The position numbers and the translations under genes were made by a program. The notes under the pieces were generated by a model that was given only the letters and a program-made list of their open reading frames with translations, was not told the DNA's origin and ran no database searches. From Deltaproteobacteria bacterium (lineage in GTDB: Bacteria > Myxococcota > B64-G9): a DNA stretch of 43,812 bases. Location: assembly GCA_019314375.1 (NCBI GenBank), contig JAFCZJ010000021.1:1-43812 (forward strand), given 5' to 3'. Below, one piece after another: positions 31,807 to 40,023 of this stretch. Numbering within the stretch: position 1 is the first letter of the stretch; each line of letters starts with the position of its first letter.

Positions 31807-32439
31807 CTATTTCACCCACTTGGTTGGTACCCCGGCCTTGCGCGCCATGTCGGGCAATTTGACTTCCAAAAAGTGCTTGGCCTTCTTGAGGTTTTCCTGG
31901 CATTTTTCCAGGTTTTCGGCCGCCTTGTTTGAGTCGGCGAGCGCCCCTGGACGACCAAAGAGAAGATGCTGCCTTTGGTTGATGTCCCGACTGTTTTCTA
32001 ACGAATGACACTTGCTTTGAAGTCGGTCCGTTTTCTTCCGGGCCTTGGCTGCCTTTGCCTTCCACCTTTTCTTTTTGTTTTCATTCAAAGGCGAAACCTT
32101 TGGCCCGCCAGGCAGACGCTCGCCAGAGTCGCGGGTTTGCTTCACCGTGTCCCTTTGTTTATCCGGGGGCCGATAGGACTCGTGCCGGATTTGGCGCCTG
32201 TCGTTGTCGTCTCGAGCCCCGGTCGTCGGGATCGCCTTGGTCTCGCGTTCGGCCCGTTTGCGGTTCTCCTTTTGCTGCTTGAGTACTCTGGATCGTTGGG
32301 GCTCAGGAAGTTCATAGGGGTTGTCCGTAAAGTGAATTCCTCCATCCTTGTCCGTCCAGGTGTAGGTTTCAGCCTTCGCCAGGCTCGCCAGGGCGAGCAG
32401 GCAGACCATGCTCAAGATCTGGAGGCCCAGACGGCTCAC
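31807..32439 (-). CDS. Exported DUF4124-domain protein
   Basis: This is a 210-residue protein. I start it at the GTG at 32439, which overlaps the stop of the upstream GAF gene (GTGA) and has GAGG six bases before it. The signal peptide is ILSMVCLLALASLAKA. The DUF4124 motif follows at once: TYTWTDKDGGIHFTDNPYELP. The remaining part is highly charged (Lys, Arg, Glu), probably helical, with one possible disulfide (SKCHSLEN, LEKCQENL). DUF4124 proteins are small envelope proteins without a settled role. Confidence 0.82.
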   Translation of the reverse strand: MSRLGLQILSMVCLLALASLAKAETYTWTDKDGGIHFTDNPYELPEPQRSRVLKQQKENRKRAERETKAIPTTGARDDNDRRQIRHESYRPPDKQRDTVKQTRDSGERLPGGPKVSPLNENKKKRWKAKAAKARKKTDRLQSKCHSLENSRDINQRQHLLFGRPGALADSNKAAENLEKCQENLKKAKHFLEVKLPDMARKAGVPTKWVK

Positions 32440-33467
32440 ACCCAACCTCGCTGAATGAGGTAGCGTGCCAGTTGTTGGGCGATGAAGTTGGCGATACCCA
32501 AGTCTCGCTCTGTGTAAAGGTCTTCGGTATGCTTGTTGATGAGTTCGAGGGCTCCCACCACTCGACCATCAACCTGCATGGGCACACAGAGTATCGAACG
32601 GGTCGGGTAGCCGATTTTTTCCGAGATGGCTGAATAGAAGCGCGGATCCCGTTGCGCATCGCTGACCGCTACCGCGATGCTGGATTCAGCGCAGAAGCCA
32701 ACGATGCCTTGACCCATCTTCAGTTGTACGCCAACCAGCCCTTCGGATTTGGGGCCCTTGGCTGCGCCGAACTCCAGCCTGCGCGTGTTGATGTCGGCCA
32801 GGATCACGGAGCCTGCGTCCGAGGGCACCTTGGTCATGGCCAAGTCCAGCATGAAGTCCAGGGCGTCTTGTTTGCGTGACTTGTCTTTGACCTTGTCTGT
32901 GAACGCGAAAATCTCCTCCAGCAGATCGACTGTGGCCTCTGACGTGGATCCCAGGGACCGGCCGATGGCATCGGCGGCAGGGATGGCCGAGGCCGTCTCG
33001 CTGCGTCGCGGTTCCATGGGCGGCGGCGTGGGAGGCGCTTGTTCTGCCGGGGGTGTGGGCGCTGGAGGGGCTTGCTCCATCGGGGCCGTGGGCAAGGGCT
33101 GCACAGGGGCAGGTGGGGGCACCTGGGGTACGGGCGTGGGCGTTGTTGGATGGGAGGGCTGAGGCACCTCCTCGGTCACCGCCGGCATTTCGGGTTGGGT
33201 GGCCATCTCGTCGCTGTTGGCCGCGACGGGAACTGGTGCCTCCAGCAGTTCTTCAATTCGAAAGACCCTGCCCGAAAGGGTATCCGTGACGTGGATGCTG
33301 TTGTCGTCTTTGATGTCGCAGAGCACGCCCTCGGGGGCGGGTCCCTCTTCGCCGACCTTGGCCAGGCCCGCCTTGAGTGCGTCGATCCAGCTTTCAGCCT
33401 TGAGTCGAAGACGCAGGTCCATCGGGATTCGGTCCGATTTTGGGATTAAGATTTCGAAGTTGGGCAT
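32436..33467 (-). CDS. GAF-domain protein with proline-rich linker
   Basis: This is a 343-residue cytoplasmic protein. GGAGA before the ATG at 33467 (MPNFEILIPKS) sets the start. The first 85 residues form a small domain of unknown type. Residues about 90-165 are a Pro/Ala/Thr-rich linker with repeated PPAP and PTPP runs. The C-terminal 165 residues form a GAF domain (FMLDLAMTKVPSDAGSVIL, GQGIVGFCAESS, RSILCVPMQVDGRVVGALELINK, FIAQQLARYL). GAF domains bind small ligands or mediate signalling. No output domain is attached, so it may act by protein contact. Its stop overlaps the DUF4124 start. Confidence 0.87.
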   Translation of the reverse strand: MPNFEILIPKSDRIPMDLRLRLKAESWIDALKAGLAKVGEEGPAPEGVLCDIKDDNSIHVTDTLSGRVFRIEELLEAPVPVAANSDEMATQPEMPAVTEEVPQPSHPTTPTPVPQVPPPAPVQPLPTAPMEQAPPAPTPPAEQAPPTPPPMEPRRSETASAIPAADAIGRSLGSTSEATVDLLEEIFAFTDKVKDKSRKQDALDFMLDLAMTKVPSDAGSVILADINTRRLEFGAAKGPKSEGLVGVQLKMGQGIVGFCAESSIAVAVSDAQRDPRFYSAISEKIGYPTRSILCVPMQVDGRVVGALELINKHTEDLYTERDLGIANFIAQQLARYLIQRGWV

Positions 33468-33498
33468 GGCATTCTCCGCGGATGTTGTTCGGAAGTTC

Positions 33499-33527
33499 AG
33501 TTTAGGAGTGGTCCATTTGGGTGTCAA
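33499..33527 (-). promoter_or_regulatory. Sigma-70-type promoter of the GAF/DUF4124 operon
   Basis: On the minus strand a consensus TTGACA (33522-33527) is followed after 17 bp by TAAACT (33499-33504), about 32 bp before the GAF gene start. Confidence 0.7.
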
Positions 33528-33537
33528 GCCGGTGTCG

Positions 33538-33566
33538 TTGACAGGCTCTGGCTTGGAGGCTAGGCT
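33538..33566 (+). promoter_or_regulatory. Sigma-70-type promoter of the PEGA/Kelch operon
   Basis: A consensus TTGACA (33538-33543) is followed after 17 bp by TAGGCT (33561-33566), 26 bp before the ATG at 33593. Together with the facing promoter at 33499-33527 it makes a compact divergent promoter pair with -35 boxes only 10 bp apart. Confidence 0.65.
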
Positions 33567-33592
33567 TCAGTCTCCACCAAAAGGGGATTGTC

Positions 33593-34888
33593 ATGGCCAA
33601 GGCCGGCAAGTGCTTCACATCCATCCTGGTAGGCTTTGTTTTGTTGCTTTCGTTGGTGAATTACGTTCGGGCTCAGGGTACGCGAGAGATGAATATTTGG
33701 ATTCCCGACCCAGAGAGCGAATTCGTTGAGGAGGCCGACAGGGCATTCCTTGGGGAGATGATGCGCAATGAAGCGCGTCGCTATTTGGCTTTTAAGCTCA
33801 TGGATGACCCTGCGCTTGAAATGAAGTGGCTACGCAGCAAAGTAGGTTGTGCTGGACATAAGGCTCGCTGTTTGATCGCGGTGGGGCGAGCGGCCGAGGC
33901 CGACTTGATGGTTTACACCTCCGTGCAGAAGTTGCCCGGTCGCTTTATGGTGAAGATGGAGCTGGTCAATTTGAGGCAGGGCAAGGTGGTGGAAAGGGTC
34001 CGACGGCGGGCCCAGGCTGGTCGTGAGCAATTGGTCAAGGCTTTGAAAAAGGGCTGGACCCAATTGGTGGGACCTTTGTTCCGGCGACAGATTCGTGTTT
34101 TGGCCAATGTGGATGGTGCCGAGGTCATGCTGGACGGCATCCCGGTGGGAAGCACCCCTTTCGGGGTTTCCTGGGAGCTGAAGAAGGGCTCCCATGTGGT
34201 CAGCCTGACCCACCCTGACTTCAAGCCTGTCTCCAAGACTTTCCGGGTAGGGACCAAACAGAAGAAAGTTCGTTTGCGCCTCAAGATGCGCTTCCAGGGC
34301 GGGATGGAGGACATCGCCAGCGTTCCTTTGGTGCCCCTGGTTGCTGCCGGTACGAAGGCAGGGGGCAAGGACGAAGAGGATCTGCCACCAAGCGTGGGCA
34401 TCAAGGTGGAAGGCAAAGACGAAGGGGATTTGCCACCAAGCGTGGGCATCAAGGTGGGAGGTAAAGACGAAGGGGATTTGCCAACAAGCGTGGGCATCAA
34501 GGTGGGAGGCAAAGACGAAGGGGATTTGCCACCAAGCGTGGGCATGAAAGTGGGAGGCAAGGACGAAGGGGATTTGTCGCCAAGCGTAGGTGTCAAGTTG
34601 GGAGTCAAAGACGGGCCAGGAAAGCTTCCTGAAGATGGGAAGGTGAGTGGTTCGGCGGATCTGACCGCTTTGGACAAGCTGGCCTTCATGCCGGGAGGCC
34701 AGGCCTCCGAGCCGGGAGACCAGTCCGAAACGATGGTGGTCGTTTCGCCTTTTTATAAGACCTGGTGGTTCTGGACCGCGGTTGGCGCGGTGGTGGTGGC
34801 CGGCACGGTCACCGGCACGGTGTTGGCGGTGGATGGAGGGGGAGACGGCATCCCCTCGGGCCAGGGTCGTTTGTCTTTGCAGTTTTAG
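33593..34888 (+). CDS. PEGA-domain protein with tandem 16-residue repeats and C-terminal membrane anchor
   Basis: This is a 431-residue protein with a signal peptide (ILVGFVLLLSLVNYVRAQ). An N-terminal domain of about 130 residues is followed by a PEGA domain at about 163-222 (VLANVDGAEVMLDGIPVGSTPFG, HVVSLTHPDFKP). From about residue 257 come five near-identical 16-residue repeats of the form GGKDEGDLPPSVGIKV and a degenerate sixth. A hydrophobic segment near the end (FWTAVGAVVVAGTVTGTVLAV) probably spans the membrane. The PEGA fold is common in surface or envelope proteins of this group; the repeats would form an extended acidic spacer. Function unknown. It is the first gene of an operon with the Kelch-like lipoprotein. 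Confidence 0.78.
   Translation: MAKAGKCFTSILVGFVLLLSLVNYVRAQGTREMNIWIPDPESEFVEEADRAFLGEMMRNEARRYLAFKLMDDPALEMKWLRSKVGCAGHKARCLIAVGRAAEADLMVYTSVQKLPGRFMVKMELVNLRQGKVVERVRRRAQAGREQLVKALKKGWTQLVGPLFRRQIRVLANVDGAEVMLDGIPVGSTPFGVSWELKKGSHVVSLTHPDFKPVSKTFRVGTKQKKVRLRLKMRFQGGMEDIASVPLVPLVAAGTKAGGKDEEDLPPSVGIKVEGKDEGDLPPSVGIKVGGKDEGDLPTSVGIKVGGKDEGDLPPSVGMKVGGKDEGDLSPSVGVKLGVKDGPGKLPEDGKVSGSADLTALDKLAFMPGGQASEPGDQSETMVVVSPFYKTWWFWTAVGAVVVAGTVTGTVLAVDGGGDGIPSGQGRLSLQF
34361..34600 (+). repeat. Coding minisatellite, five 48-bp units
   Basis: Five in-frame 48-bp units encode the 16-residue repeats of the PEGA protein. Neighbouring units differ at only a few positions, many changing one residue (PPSVGIKV, PTSVGIKV, PPSVGMKV, SPSVGVKL). 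Such arrays vary in copy number between strains. Confidence 0.93.
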
Positions 34889-34906
34889 CCAGCGGGGAAA
34901 TGGGCC

Positions 34907-36496
34907 ATGAACGCCATGAAATCTATAGTCGCCGGATTCGCTCTGATGTTTGGTCTGTTCTTCGCTTGTGATGGACAGCAGCAAGGCGGTCTGGGTTTGG
35001 ACCTTCGTTTTGCCCAACTCGAACAGGCACAGACTGCCGAGGCGGGCTTGCCGGTCGACGTGTTGTCCATCCAGGTTGAGGTCTTGGACTGGTATGATGG
35101 CAGTGTTTTGACCGACAGCGGTTGCCTTGATGTGGCCGGCGATGAGGAGAGTCGGGCCGGGCTGCAGATCGATTTGGTGCCGAATGTGGTCAAGGTGCGG
35201 GTGCGTGGGTACGGTGACTCTGCATGCGCCTCAAGTCCAGAGTGGTCGGGGGCTTCGGCTCGCATCGTGATGGCGGAGGGCGAAGAGAATATCGTGCCCA
35301 TCTATGTTACCCGCCGGGGCCTCAGCCTTAACCCCATTCGTAGCTTCTTGCCCCATGGCCGCGCCTTCGCCACGGCAACGCCCCTGGTGGACGGTCGTAT
35401 CCTCGTGGCCGGTGGGTTTAGCGAGGTTGAGCAGGGCGGGGCCCGTGAGCCGGCGGTTCTCAAGGCGGCTTGCGACGCCTGGATATACGATCCGGGTCTG
35501 GCTGATTTTACATCACTCGCAATCCCCTTGGTGAACTGCCGCGGTCTGCATCGGGCCTTGGCCATGGAGGACGGCAGCGTCTGGTTGATTGGTGGTGCCA
35601 CGCAAGCCGACCTGGATACAACCGGTGGCACGCGGCCTATCCTGCGTCCCTCGATGGATAATCTGGTCGGCAGCGTGGAGCGCTACGATCCGCAGACCGG
35701 ACGTTTTGAGCTTTTGAAACAGGAGGTCAGTTTGGCCCGGGCACAGATGGCCTTGGGTCCGGACGGCATCAACGGGAGTCTGCTCTTTGGGGGGCGCAGT
35801 AATCAATTGCGAAGTCGGGATATTCTGTCTTTGAGTTGGGTGGGGGGGGAGCTTCTGGTGGGGATGCTTGATGAGCAATTGAGCGTGGCTCGCGCCGGCG
35901 CTGAATCCGTAACCTTGGGAGACGCTTTTTTGGTCTTTGGTGGTCAGGTGCCAGGTGAATCGCCGGTGGAAATGATTGACGCCCTGAGTCGAGAGGCCGT
36001 GCCCGTGGACCTGGGTGAGTTGAGCGATCTACAGGACTGGAGCTTGACCGGGCACGCTCTGAGCAAGCGGGATGATTCCGGTGCCATGAGGGTTTTGCTG
36101 ACAGGCGGCATGCCCTCTGCCCCGGCATCGGTAGCCAGCAATGTGTCAATGTGGATTGAATATGACGGTCAAGGCGGTTTTGACTTCGTCGCCACTCAGA
36201 TGGATTCAGCAAGGGCATACCATGCGGCGGTATATGTCAACACACCCGAATCCGACGGCTTATCAGGCTGGGTTTTGGCCGGCGGCTTGGGGGTGGTTGG
36301 TATGGGGCGTAAAGACATGGAGATGCACGATGTTTCCGGTGTGGTTCGTAGCCTGGACGGAGAACTGGCCACCGGGTCTTTGGGCATTTGCCACGCCTCA
36401 TTACCGGATGGGTCGATTCTATTGCTGGGGGGCTTGGATGTCGATGCGAACGCTGTTGTCAGCCTGGTCCTGGAAGCACAAATCCTGGCTCCATAA
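34907..36496 (+). CDS. Kelch-like beta-propeller lipoprotein
   Basis: This is a 529-residue lipoprotein (lipobox region LMFGLFFACDGQ) starting 18 bp after the PEGA gene. An N-terminal beta domain of about 130 residues is followed by six Kelch-like blades. Typical pieces are RAFATATPLVDGRILVAGGF, LHRALAMEDGSVWLIGGA, ARAQMALGPDGINGSLLFGG, DAFLVFGGQ and HASLPDGSILLLGGLD. Kelch propellers bind other proteins or glycans; no catalytic site is visible. Co-transcription with the PEGA protein suggests a shared role at the cell surface. The gene is convergent with the Ig-like protein, with only 6 bp between stops and no terminator. Confidence 0.8.
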   Translation: MNAMKSIVAGFALMFGLFFACDGQQQGGLGLDLRFAQLEQAQTAEAGLPVDVLSIQVEVLDWYDGSVLTDSGCLDVAGDEESRAGLQIDLVPNVVKVRVRGYGDSACASSPEWSGASARIVMAEGEENIVPIYVTRRGLSLNPIRSFLPHGRAFATATPLVDGRILVAGGFSEVEQGGAREPAVLKAACDAWIYDPGLADFTSLAIPLVNCRGLHRALAMEDGSVWLIGGATQADLDTTGGTRPILRPSMDNLVGSVERYDPQTGRFELLKQEVSLARAQMALGPDGINGSLLFGGRSNQLRSRDILSLSWVGGELLVGMLDEQLSVARAGAESVTLGDAFLVFGGQVPGESPVEMIDALSREAVPVDLGELSDLQDWSLTGHALSKRDDSGAMRVLLTGGMPSAPASVASNVSMWIEYDGQGGFDFVATQMDSARAYHAAVYVNTPESDGLSGWVLAGGLGVVGMGRKDMEMHDVSGVVRSLDGELATGSLGICHASLPDGSILLLGGLDVDANAVVSLVLEAQILAP

Positions 36497-36502
36497 TTTT
36501 TT

Positions 36503-37900
36503 CTAGTGAACAGTTCCCGAGATGGTTGGCAGGTCCGCGGTTTGCCGCTGGGCTGAGTAGCCCGAGAAGCTGAGCGAGGGTGTCCAGGTTGCCTCTGCAT
36601 CCAGGGTCGCCGTGTGGGGTTCGTCGCCGCTCGTGTTGTCCTCCAGGATGACCTGATATTGACGATGTTCGGAGAAGCTCTCCGTTTGCACCGAGCCGTC
36701 CAGGTGGAAGTCGATACCCATGGAGGGGACCAGATCCACCGAGCTTGCACCCGAGATGCGGGCACCACTGACGGAGAAGGTTACTTTGTCGCTTGATGAG
36801 TTGGAGGCGATGGGGTTGTGATTTTCGTCCATCAGGTAGATCGCGAAGGTTTGGCTGCCGCCATTTTGGATGGAGATGCCGTTGGGGTCGTAGTGGCTGG
36901 TGTCGTTGCTGGCGTGGGGCGCACCGGTGAACATGATGCGCACGCTGGTCCAGATGGTGGTCGAATCGTTCCAGCGGCCGTCGGGATAATCCCAGGTTTG
37001 ATTGTTGTTGGCGTCCACCCAGGGCTCACCGGTGTCCCACATGTTGTTGTCGTTGGAGTCCAAGTAGGGTTCCGCCAGATCGTGACCCACAAAGCTTTCA
37101 CCCGTGTCGTAGACGCCGTTGCCGTTGGAATCCATGAAACCCTCCTGCCCCTCGGTGTAAAAGATGATGGTCAGCAGGCCATCCCGGGGGTTGCGGATCT
37201 CGTAGGTTTCATCCATGTGGCTGGGTTCGCCCATCATGGGCTCTACGTTCATGGGATCGCAGTCGGGCTGCAAAGCGAAGATGTATGCGTTCAGGCTCTC
37301 GTCATATTTTTCCAGGGTGACCGAGCAGTCGCTCTCCACCATGGCCTTGATGTCGGCACGTGGTACGCTCTGGCCACTGGCGTCTTTGGCGGTGACCGTG
37401 CATTGGATGCGCATGCCTTGTCGTTCCGCTTCATTGGCGTAGACAGAGACATTGTTGGGCACACAGGTGGCGGTGAAGGATTTGCCGGAAGGTAGGCCGC
37501 CGGCCTGGGAGAGAACTGTGATGGAGTCGGTGACGGTTGCCGAGCCGATGGTCAGATATTCAACGCTGACGCTGCCTTCTTTGCCTCCTTCCCCGGGAAA
37601 GCTGTATAGGGTGGCTTCTGCCTGGCCGGTGGTCGTGGTAGCCTCGATTTCCTGCAGGGGCTCATCGCTGGCCGACTCAAAAGGCTCGAAGCTGCCCACC
37701 GTGGTCGTGAAGGTAGCCTTTTTGCCGGATTGAGCGTCTCCTCCTTGTTCTTGCAGGAGGGCGACTACCCGAATGGAGCCCCCCCAGGGGATGGTGTCAC
37801 CGTCTGGCAGTTCCAAGGTGGCGTTGTCATTAAAGCTGCAACAGACCAAGGACCTGCCAAGGAGGAGGATAATGGGGATCCAGATCAGGGTTCGTTTCAT
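36503..37900 (-). CDS. Exported protein with Ig-like domains and calcium-loop repeats
   Basis: This is a 465-residue protein with AGGAG before the ATG. The signal peptide ends in LLLGRSLVCCSF; the cysteine pair could be lipidated although the lipobox is atypical. Two or three invasin/Big_1-like Ig domains are suggested by GGSIRVVALLQEQGG with KKATFTTTVGSF, CTVTAKDASGQSVPRADIKAMV and FAIYLMDENHNPI. Between them lie three loops of the D-x-N-x-N-G-x-x-D-x-G-E kind (DSNGNGVYDTGE, DSNDNNMWDTGE, DANNNQTWD) that should bind calcium. It is probably an adhesin-like or structural surface protein. A good promoter lies just upstream at 37946-37974. Confidence 0.78.
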   Translation of the reverse strand: MKRTLIWIPIILLLGRSLVCCSFNDNATLELPDGDTIPWGGSIRVVALLQEQGGDAQSGKKATFTTTVGSFEPFESASDEPLQEIEATTTTGQAEATLYSFPGEGGKEGSVSVEYLTIGSATVTDSITVLSQAGGLPSGKSFTATCVPNNVSVYANEAERQGMRIQCTVTAKDASGQSVPRADIKAMVESDCSVTLEKYDESLNAYIFALQPDCDPMNVEPMMGEPSHMDETYEIRNPRDGLLTIIFYTEGQEGFMDSNGNGVYDTGESFVGHDLAEPYLDSNDNNMWDTGEPWVDANNNQTWDYPDGRWNDSTTIWTSVRIMFTGAPHASNDTSHYDPNGISIQNGGSQTFAIYLMDENHNPIASNSSSDKVTFSVSGARISGASSVDLVPSMGIDFHLDGSVQTESFSEHRQYQVILEDNTSGDEPHTATLDAEATWTPSLSFSGYSAQRQTADLPTISGTVH

Positions 37901-37945
37901 CGCGTTGACTCCTGCTTGGTGAGAGCGGTGTGTGCGTACTCTCCA

Positions 37946-37974
37946 ATATTATGGGATTCTTGCTTTTGGTTCAA
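37946..37974 (-). promoter_or_regulatory. Sigma-70-type promoter of the Ig-like protein gene
   Basis: On the minus strand TTGAAC (37969-37974) and TAATAT (37946-37951) are exactly 17 bp apart; the ATG lies about 45 bp downstream of the -10. Confidence 0.75.
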
Positions 37975-38050
37975 GATCCGCTAGCCTTCAGGGGTCTTGT
38001 CCAGCGTGGGGCATCGTGTCATGCTGGTGGGCACAATCTGGGAGGTTGGC

Positions 38051-38575
38051 GTGGAATACGAAATCAACATCGATGAAGAGAGTGTGCTTTTTGAGGCTGA
38101 ATGGCTGACTCGACAAGAGTTGGCTGATCGCATCAAGCGAAAAATTGAGAGTCAAGACTTCAGCATTTCCGCTGCGGGCGGCGCTTTGGAATACCTACAG
38201 CACGCCCTGGCCAATGCACAGCTCTTCCAGGTCAAGTTGGTCCCGAGCGATTCGGATCGTTTGAACCGGCATGCGGAACGGGCCGGCATCGCCCCCGGGG
38301 CCTTCCTTCGTCAGGCCCTGCAGGCTTATTTGGCAGCGCAACCTCCCCTGGAGGAGCCCTCGGCCGAGCCTGCCAAGGTGGAGGCTGAGGCTCAAGCGGA
38401 GCCGGATGCCAAAGCCATGGTCACCACCATCACCACCGAGCCGGTGCAGCCTGGCGAGGAAGGGGAGGCCGTGGAGCTGACTGCTCGTAAGATAGAATCC
38501 GTTGAGGCTGTGGCCGTTCCGGCCCCGGTCACCGAGACCGACCCCTTGGGGAGTTCCTGGTTCAACAAGCGTTAG
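38051..38575 (+). CDS. Small protein with ribbon-helix-helix-like segment and acidic tail
   Basis: This is a 174-residue protein. I start it at the GTG at 38051, which has GGGAGG five bases upstream; upstream ATG and TTG codons lack a site. The N-terminal 60 residues are helical (FEAEWLTRQELADRIKRKIESQDFS). Residues about 61-97 look like a ribbon-helix-helix: strand FQVKLVPS, helix DSDRLNRHAERAG, then APGAFLRQALQAYLA. The remaining 75 residues are Glu/Ala/Pro/Val-rich and probably disordered. This may be a DNA-binding protein, but the RHH reading is by eye. The upstream sequence has a possible promoter TTGTCC-N17-CATGCT (37997-38025). The gene is convergent with the thiolase. Confidence 0.65.
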   Translation: MEYEINIDEESVLFEAEWLTRQELADRIKRKIESQDFSISAAGGALEYLQHALANAQLFQVKLVPSDSDRLNRHAERAGIAPGAFLRQALQAYLAAQPPLEEPSAEPAKVEAEAQAEPDAKAMVTTITTEPVQPGEEGEAVELTARKIESVEAVAVPAPVTETDPLGSSWFNKR

Positions 38576-38613
38576 TGGCATTTACGAATCGTTTTTTGAT
38601 TCGTTAGTGCCAC
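38575..38613. terminator. Hairpin between convergent genes (probable bidirectional terminator)
   Basis: GTGGCA-ACGAATC (38575-38580, 38584-38590) pairs with GATTCGT-TGCCAC (38598-38604, 38608-38613) with a three-base internal loop on each side and GTTTTTT as loop. It lies directly between the RHH-like gene stop and the thiolase stop. It lacks a T-run after the stem, so termination efficiency is uncertain. Confidence 0.5.
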
Positions 38614-38627
38614 GTTATGCTGCGGGG

Positions 38628-39806
38628 TCAGGGGCGCTCGATACAAACCGCTTTGCCCATGCCTCCACCCACGCAAAGGGTGGCCAGGCCGCGTTTTACA
38701 TCCCTGCGGCGCATTTCGAACAAGAGGCTGATGACGAGTCGAATGCCGGTGCAACCGACCGGGTGACCCAAGGCGATTCCGCTGCCGTTGACGTTTGTGA
38801 TCTTGCGATCCAGCTCGAGCAGTTTCTCGCAGGCCAGGTACTGGGCGGCGAAGGCCTCATTCAGCTCAATGAGCTCCAGGTCTTCTAGCTTCCAGTCAGC
38901 TCGCGCCAGGGCTTTTTGCGTTGCCGGCACCGGACCGTAGCCCATCAACTCGGGCTCCACGCCAGCCACGGCATGGGAGACGAGGCGACCCATGGGCTTC
39001 AAGCCCAACTCGCGAACTTTGTCCTCGGAAGCCAGGACCACAAAGGCGGCACCGTCGTTGATACCCGAGGCGTTGCCGGCCGTGACCGTGCCGTCTTTCT
39101 TGAAGGCGGGCTTCAACCCGGCCAGTTCTTCCTTGGTCACTTCCATGCGAATGTGTTCGTCCTTGTCGCAGATGGTTACCTTGCCGCGTCTGCCTGGGAC
39201 TTCCACAGGTACGATTTCCTCAGCGAAGAGGCCATCCCGGGTGGCCTTGGCCGCGCGGCTATTGGAAGTGAAGGCCAGCTCATCTTGTTCTTCCCGGCTG
39301 ATGTCATATTTTTCGGCCAGGTTCTCGGCGGTCAGGCCCATGATCATGTTCTTGACCGGATCGGTGAGGCCCTCCCACAGGGAGTCCGTGACCTCCTGGT
39401 GTTTCATGCGGTAACCCCATCGGGCGTTTTTGAGAACGTAAGGCGTATGGGTCATGCTCTCGACGCCCCCCACCAGGACCAAGTCGCTCTCTCCGGTTTG
39501 GATCTGCTGGGCCGCGAAGACCATGGCTTGCATGCTGGAGGAACATTGGCGCTGGATGGTGCAGGCGGGGACTTGAGCCGGGATGCCTGCTCGCAAGGAG
39601 ATGACCCTGGCGATGTTAATCTCATCGGTGACCATCATGCAGTTGCCCACGAGTACGTCGTCCAAGGCATCTTTGGCCACGCCGGCGCGTCTGATGGCCT
39701 CCTCTGCGGCAATCACGCCCAGATCAGCGGCTCTCATTTTCAAGTACATACCGCCGAAACTGCCGATGGCCGTTCTGCAGCCTTCTAGAATGTAGACTTC
39801 GCGCAT
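38628..39806 (-). CDS. Thiolase / acetyl-CoA C-acetyltransferase
   Basis: This is a 392-residue thiolase, of normal length. All catalytic residues are present: Cys88 in QRQCSSSMQA (acyl-enzyme), His348 in GHPVGCTG and Cys378 in CVGGGMGKA, the general acid-base. It either joins two acetyl-CoA to acetoacetyl-CoA or cleaves 3-ketoacyl-CoA; the positions match the biosynthetic acetoacetyl-CoA thiolase of Zoogloea, but the direction cannot be decided. GGAGG precedes the ATG. The 5' leader carries the hairpin repeats at 39821-39942. With the acyl-CoA dehydrogenase and ETF oxidoreductase it fits fatty acyl-CoA metabolism. Confidence 0.95.
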   Translation of the reverse strand: MREVYILEGCRTAIGSFGGMYLKMRAADLGVIAAEEAIRRAGVAKDALDDVLVGNCMMVTDEINIARVISLRAGIPAQVPACTIQRQCSSSMQAMVFAAQQIQTGESDLVLVGGVESMTHTPYVLKNARWGYRMKHQEVTDSLWEGLTDPVKNMIMGLTAENLAEKYDISREEQDELAFTSNSRAAKATRDGLFAEEIVPVEVPGRRGKVTICDKDEHIRMEVTKEELAGLKPAFKKDGTVTAGNASGINDGAAFVVLASEDKVRELGLKPMGRLVSHAVAGVEPELMGYGPVPATQKALARADWKLEDLELIELNEAFAAQYLACEKLLELDRKITNVNGSGIALGHPVGCTGIRLVISLLFEMRRRDVKRGLATLCVGGGMGKAVCIERP

Positions 39807-39820
39807 GTTTTCCTCCGTGT

Positions 39821-39942
39821 TAGAGGCCCTTTTTGTAGGGCCTCTTATGCTGCGGCGTATTACGCAGTGTTAGAGGCCCTTTTTGTAGGGTCTCTTATGC
39901 TGCTTTTGTAGGGCCTCTTATGCTGCGGCGTATTACGCAGTG
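39821..39942. repeat. Array of hairpin-forming 50-bp repeats in the thiolase leader
   Basis: One full unit at 39821-39870 holds two stems: AGAGGCCCT/AGGGCCTCT (39822-39830 with 39837-39845) and CTGCG/CGCAG (39850-39854 with 39863-39867). A second copy (39871-39903) stops after the first stem, and a third (39904-39942) lacks its left end. The array lies in the divergent region between the thiolase and the glycosidase-like lipoprotein, and its first stem is 16 bp from the thiolase start, just upstream of the GGAGG. Confidence 0.9.
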
Positions 39943-40023
39943 ATTGTTTGCTCCAGTCGTGGCAGGATGAGAGCATAGCTTGAGGTTCGGGTCAAACAGG
40001 GCCGCGTTGACCGTGGAGTTGAA

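Noticed and set aside
33830..35017. A 395-codon minus-strand ORF with FASHFHAHAWWQIP-type repeats
   Set aside because: The repeats are the antisense reading of the 48-bp minisatellite in the PEGA gene.
39842..39942. CRISPR array in the repeats before the thiolase gene
   Set aside because: Units are contiguous hairpins without unique spacers of constant length, and no cas gene is nearby.
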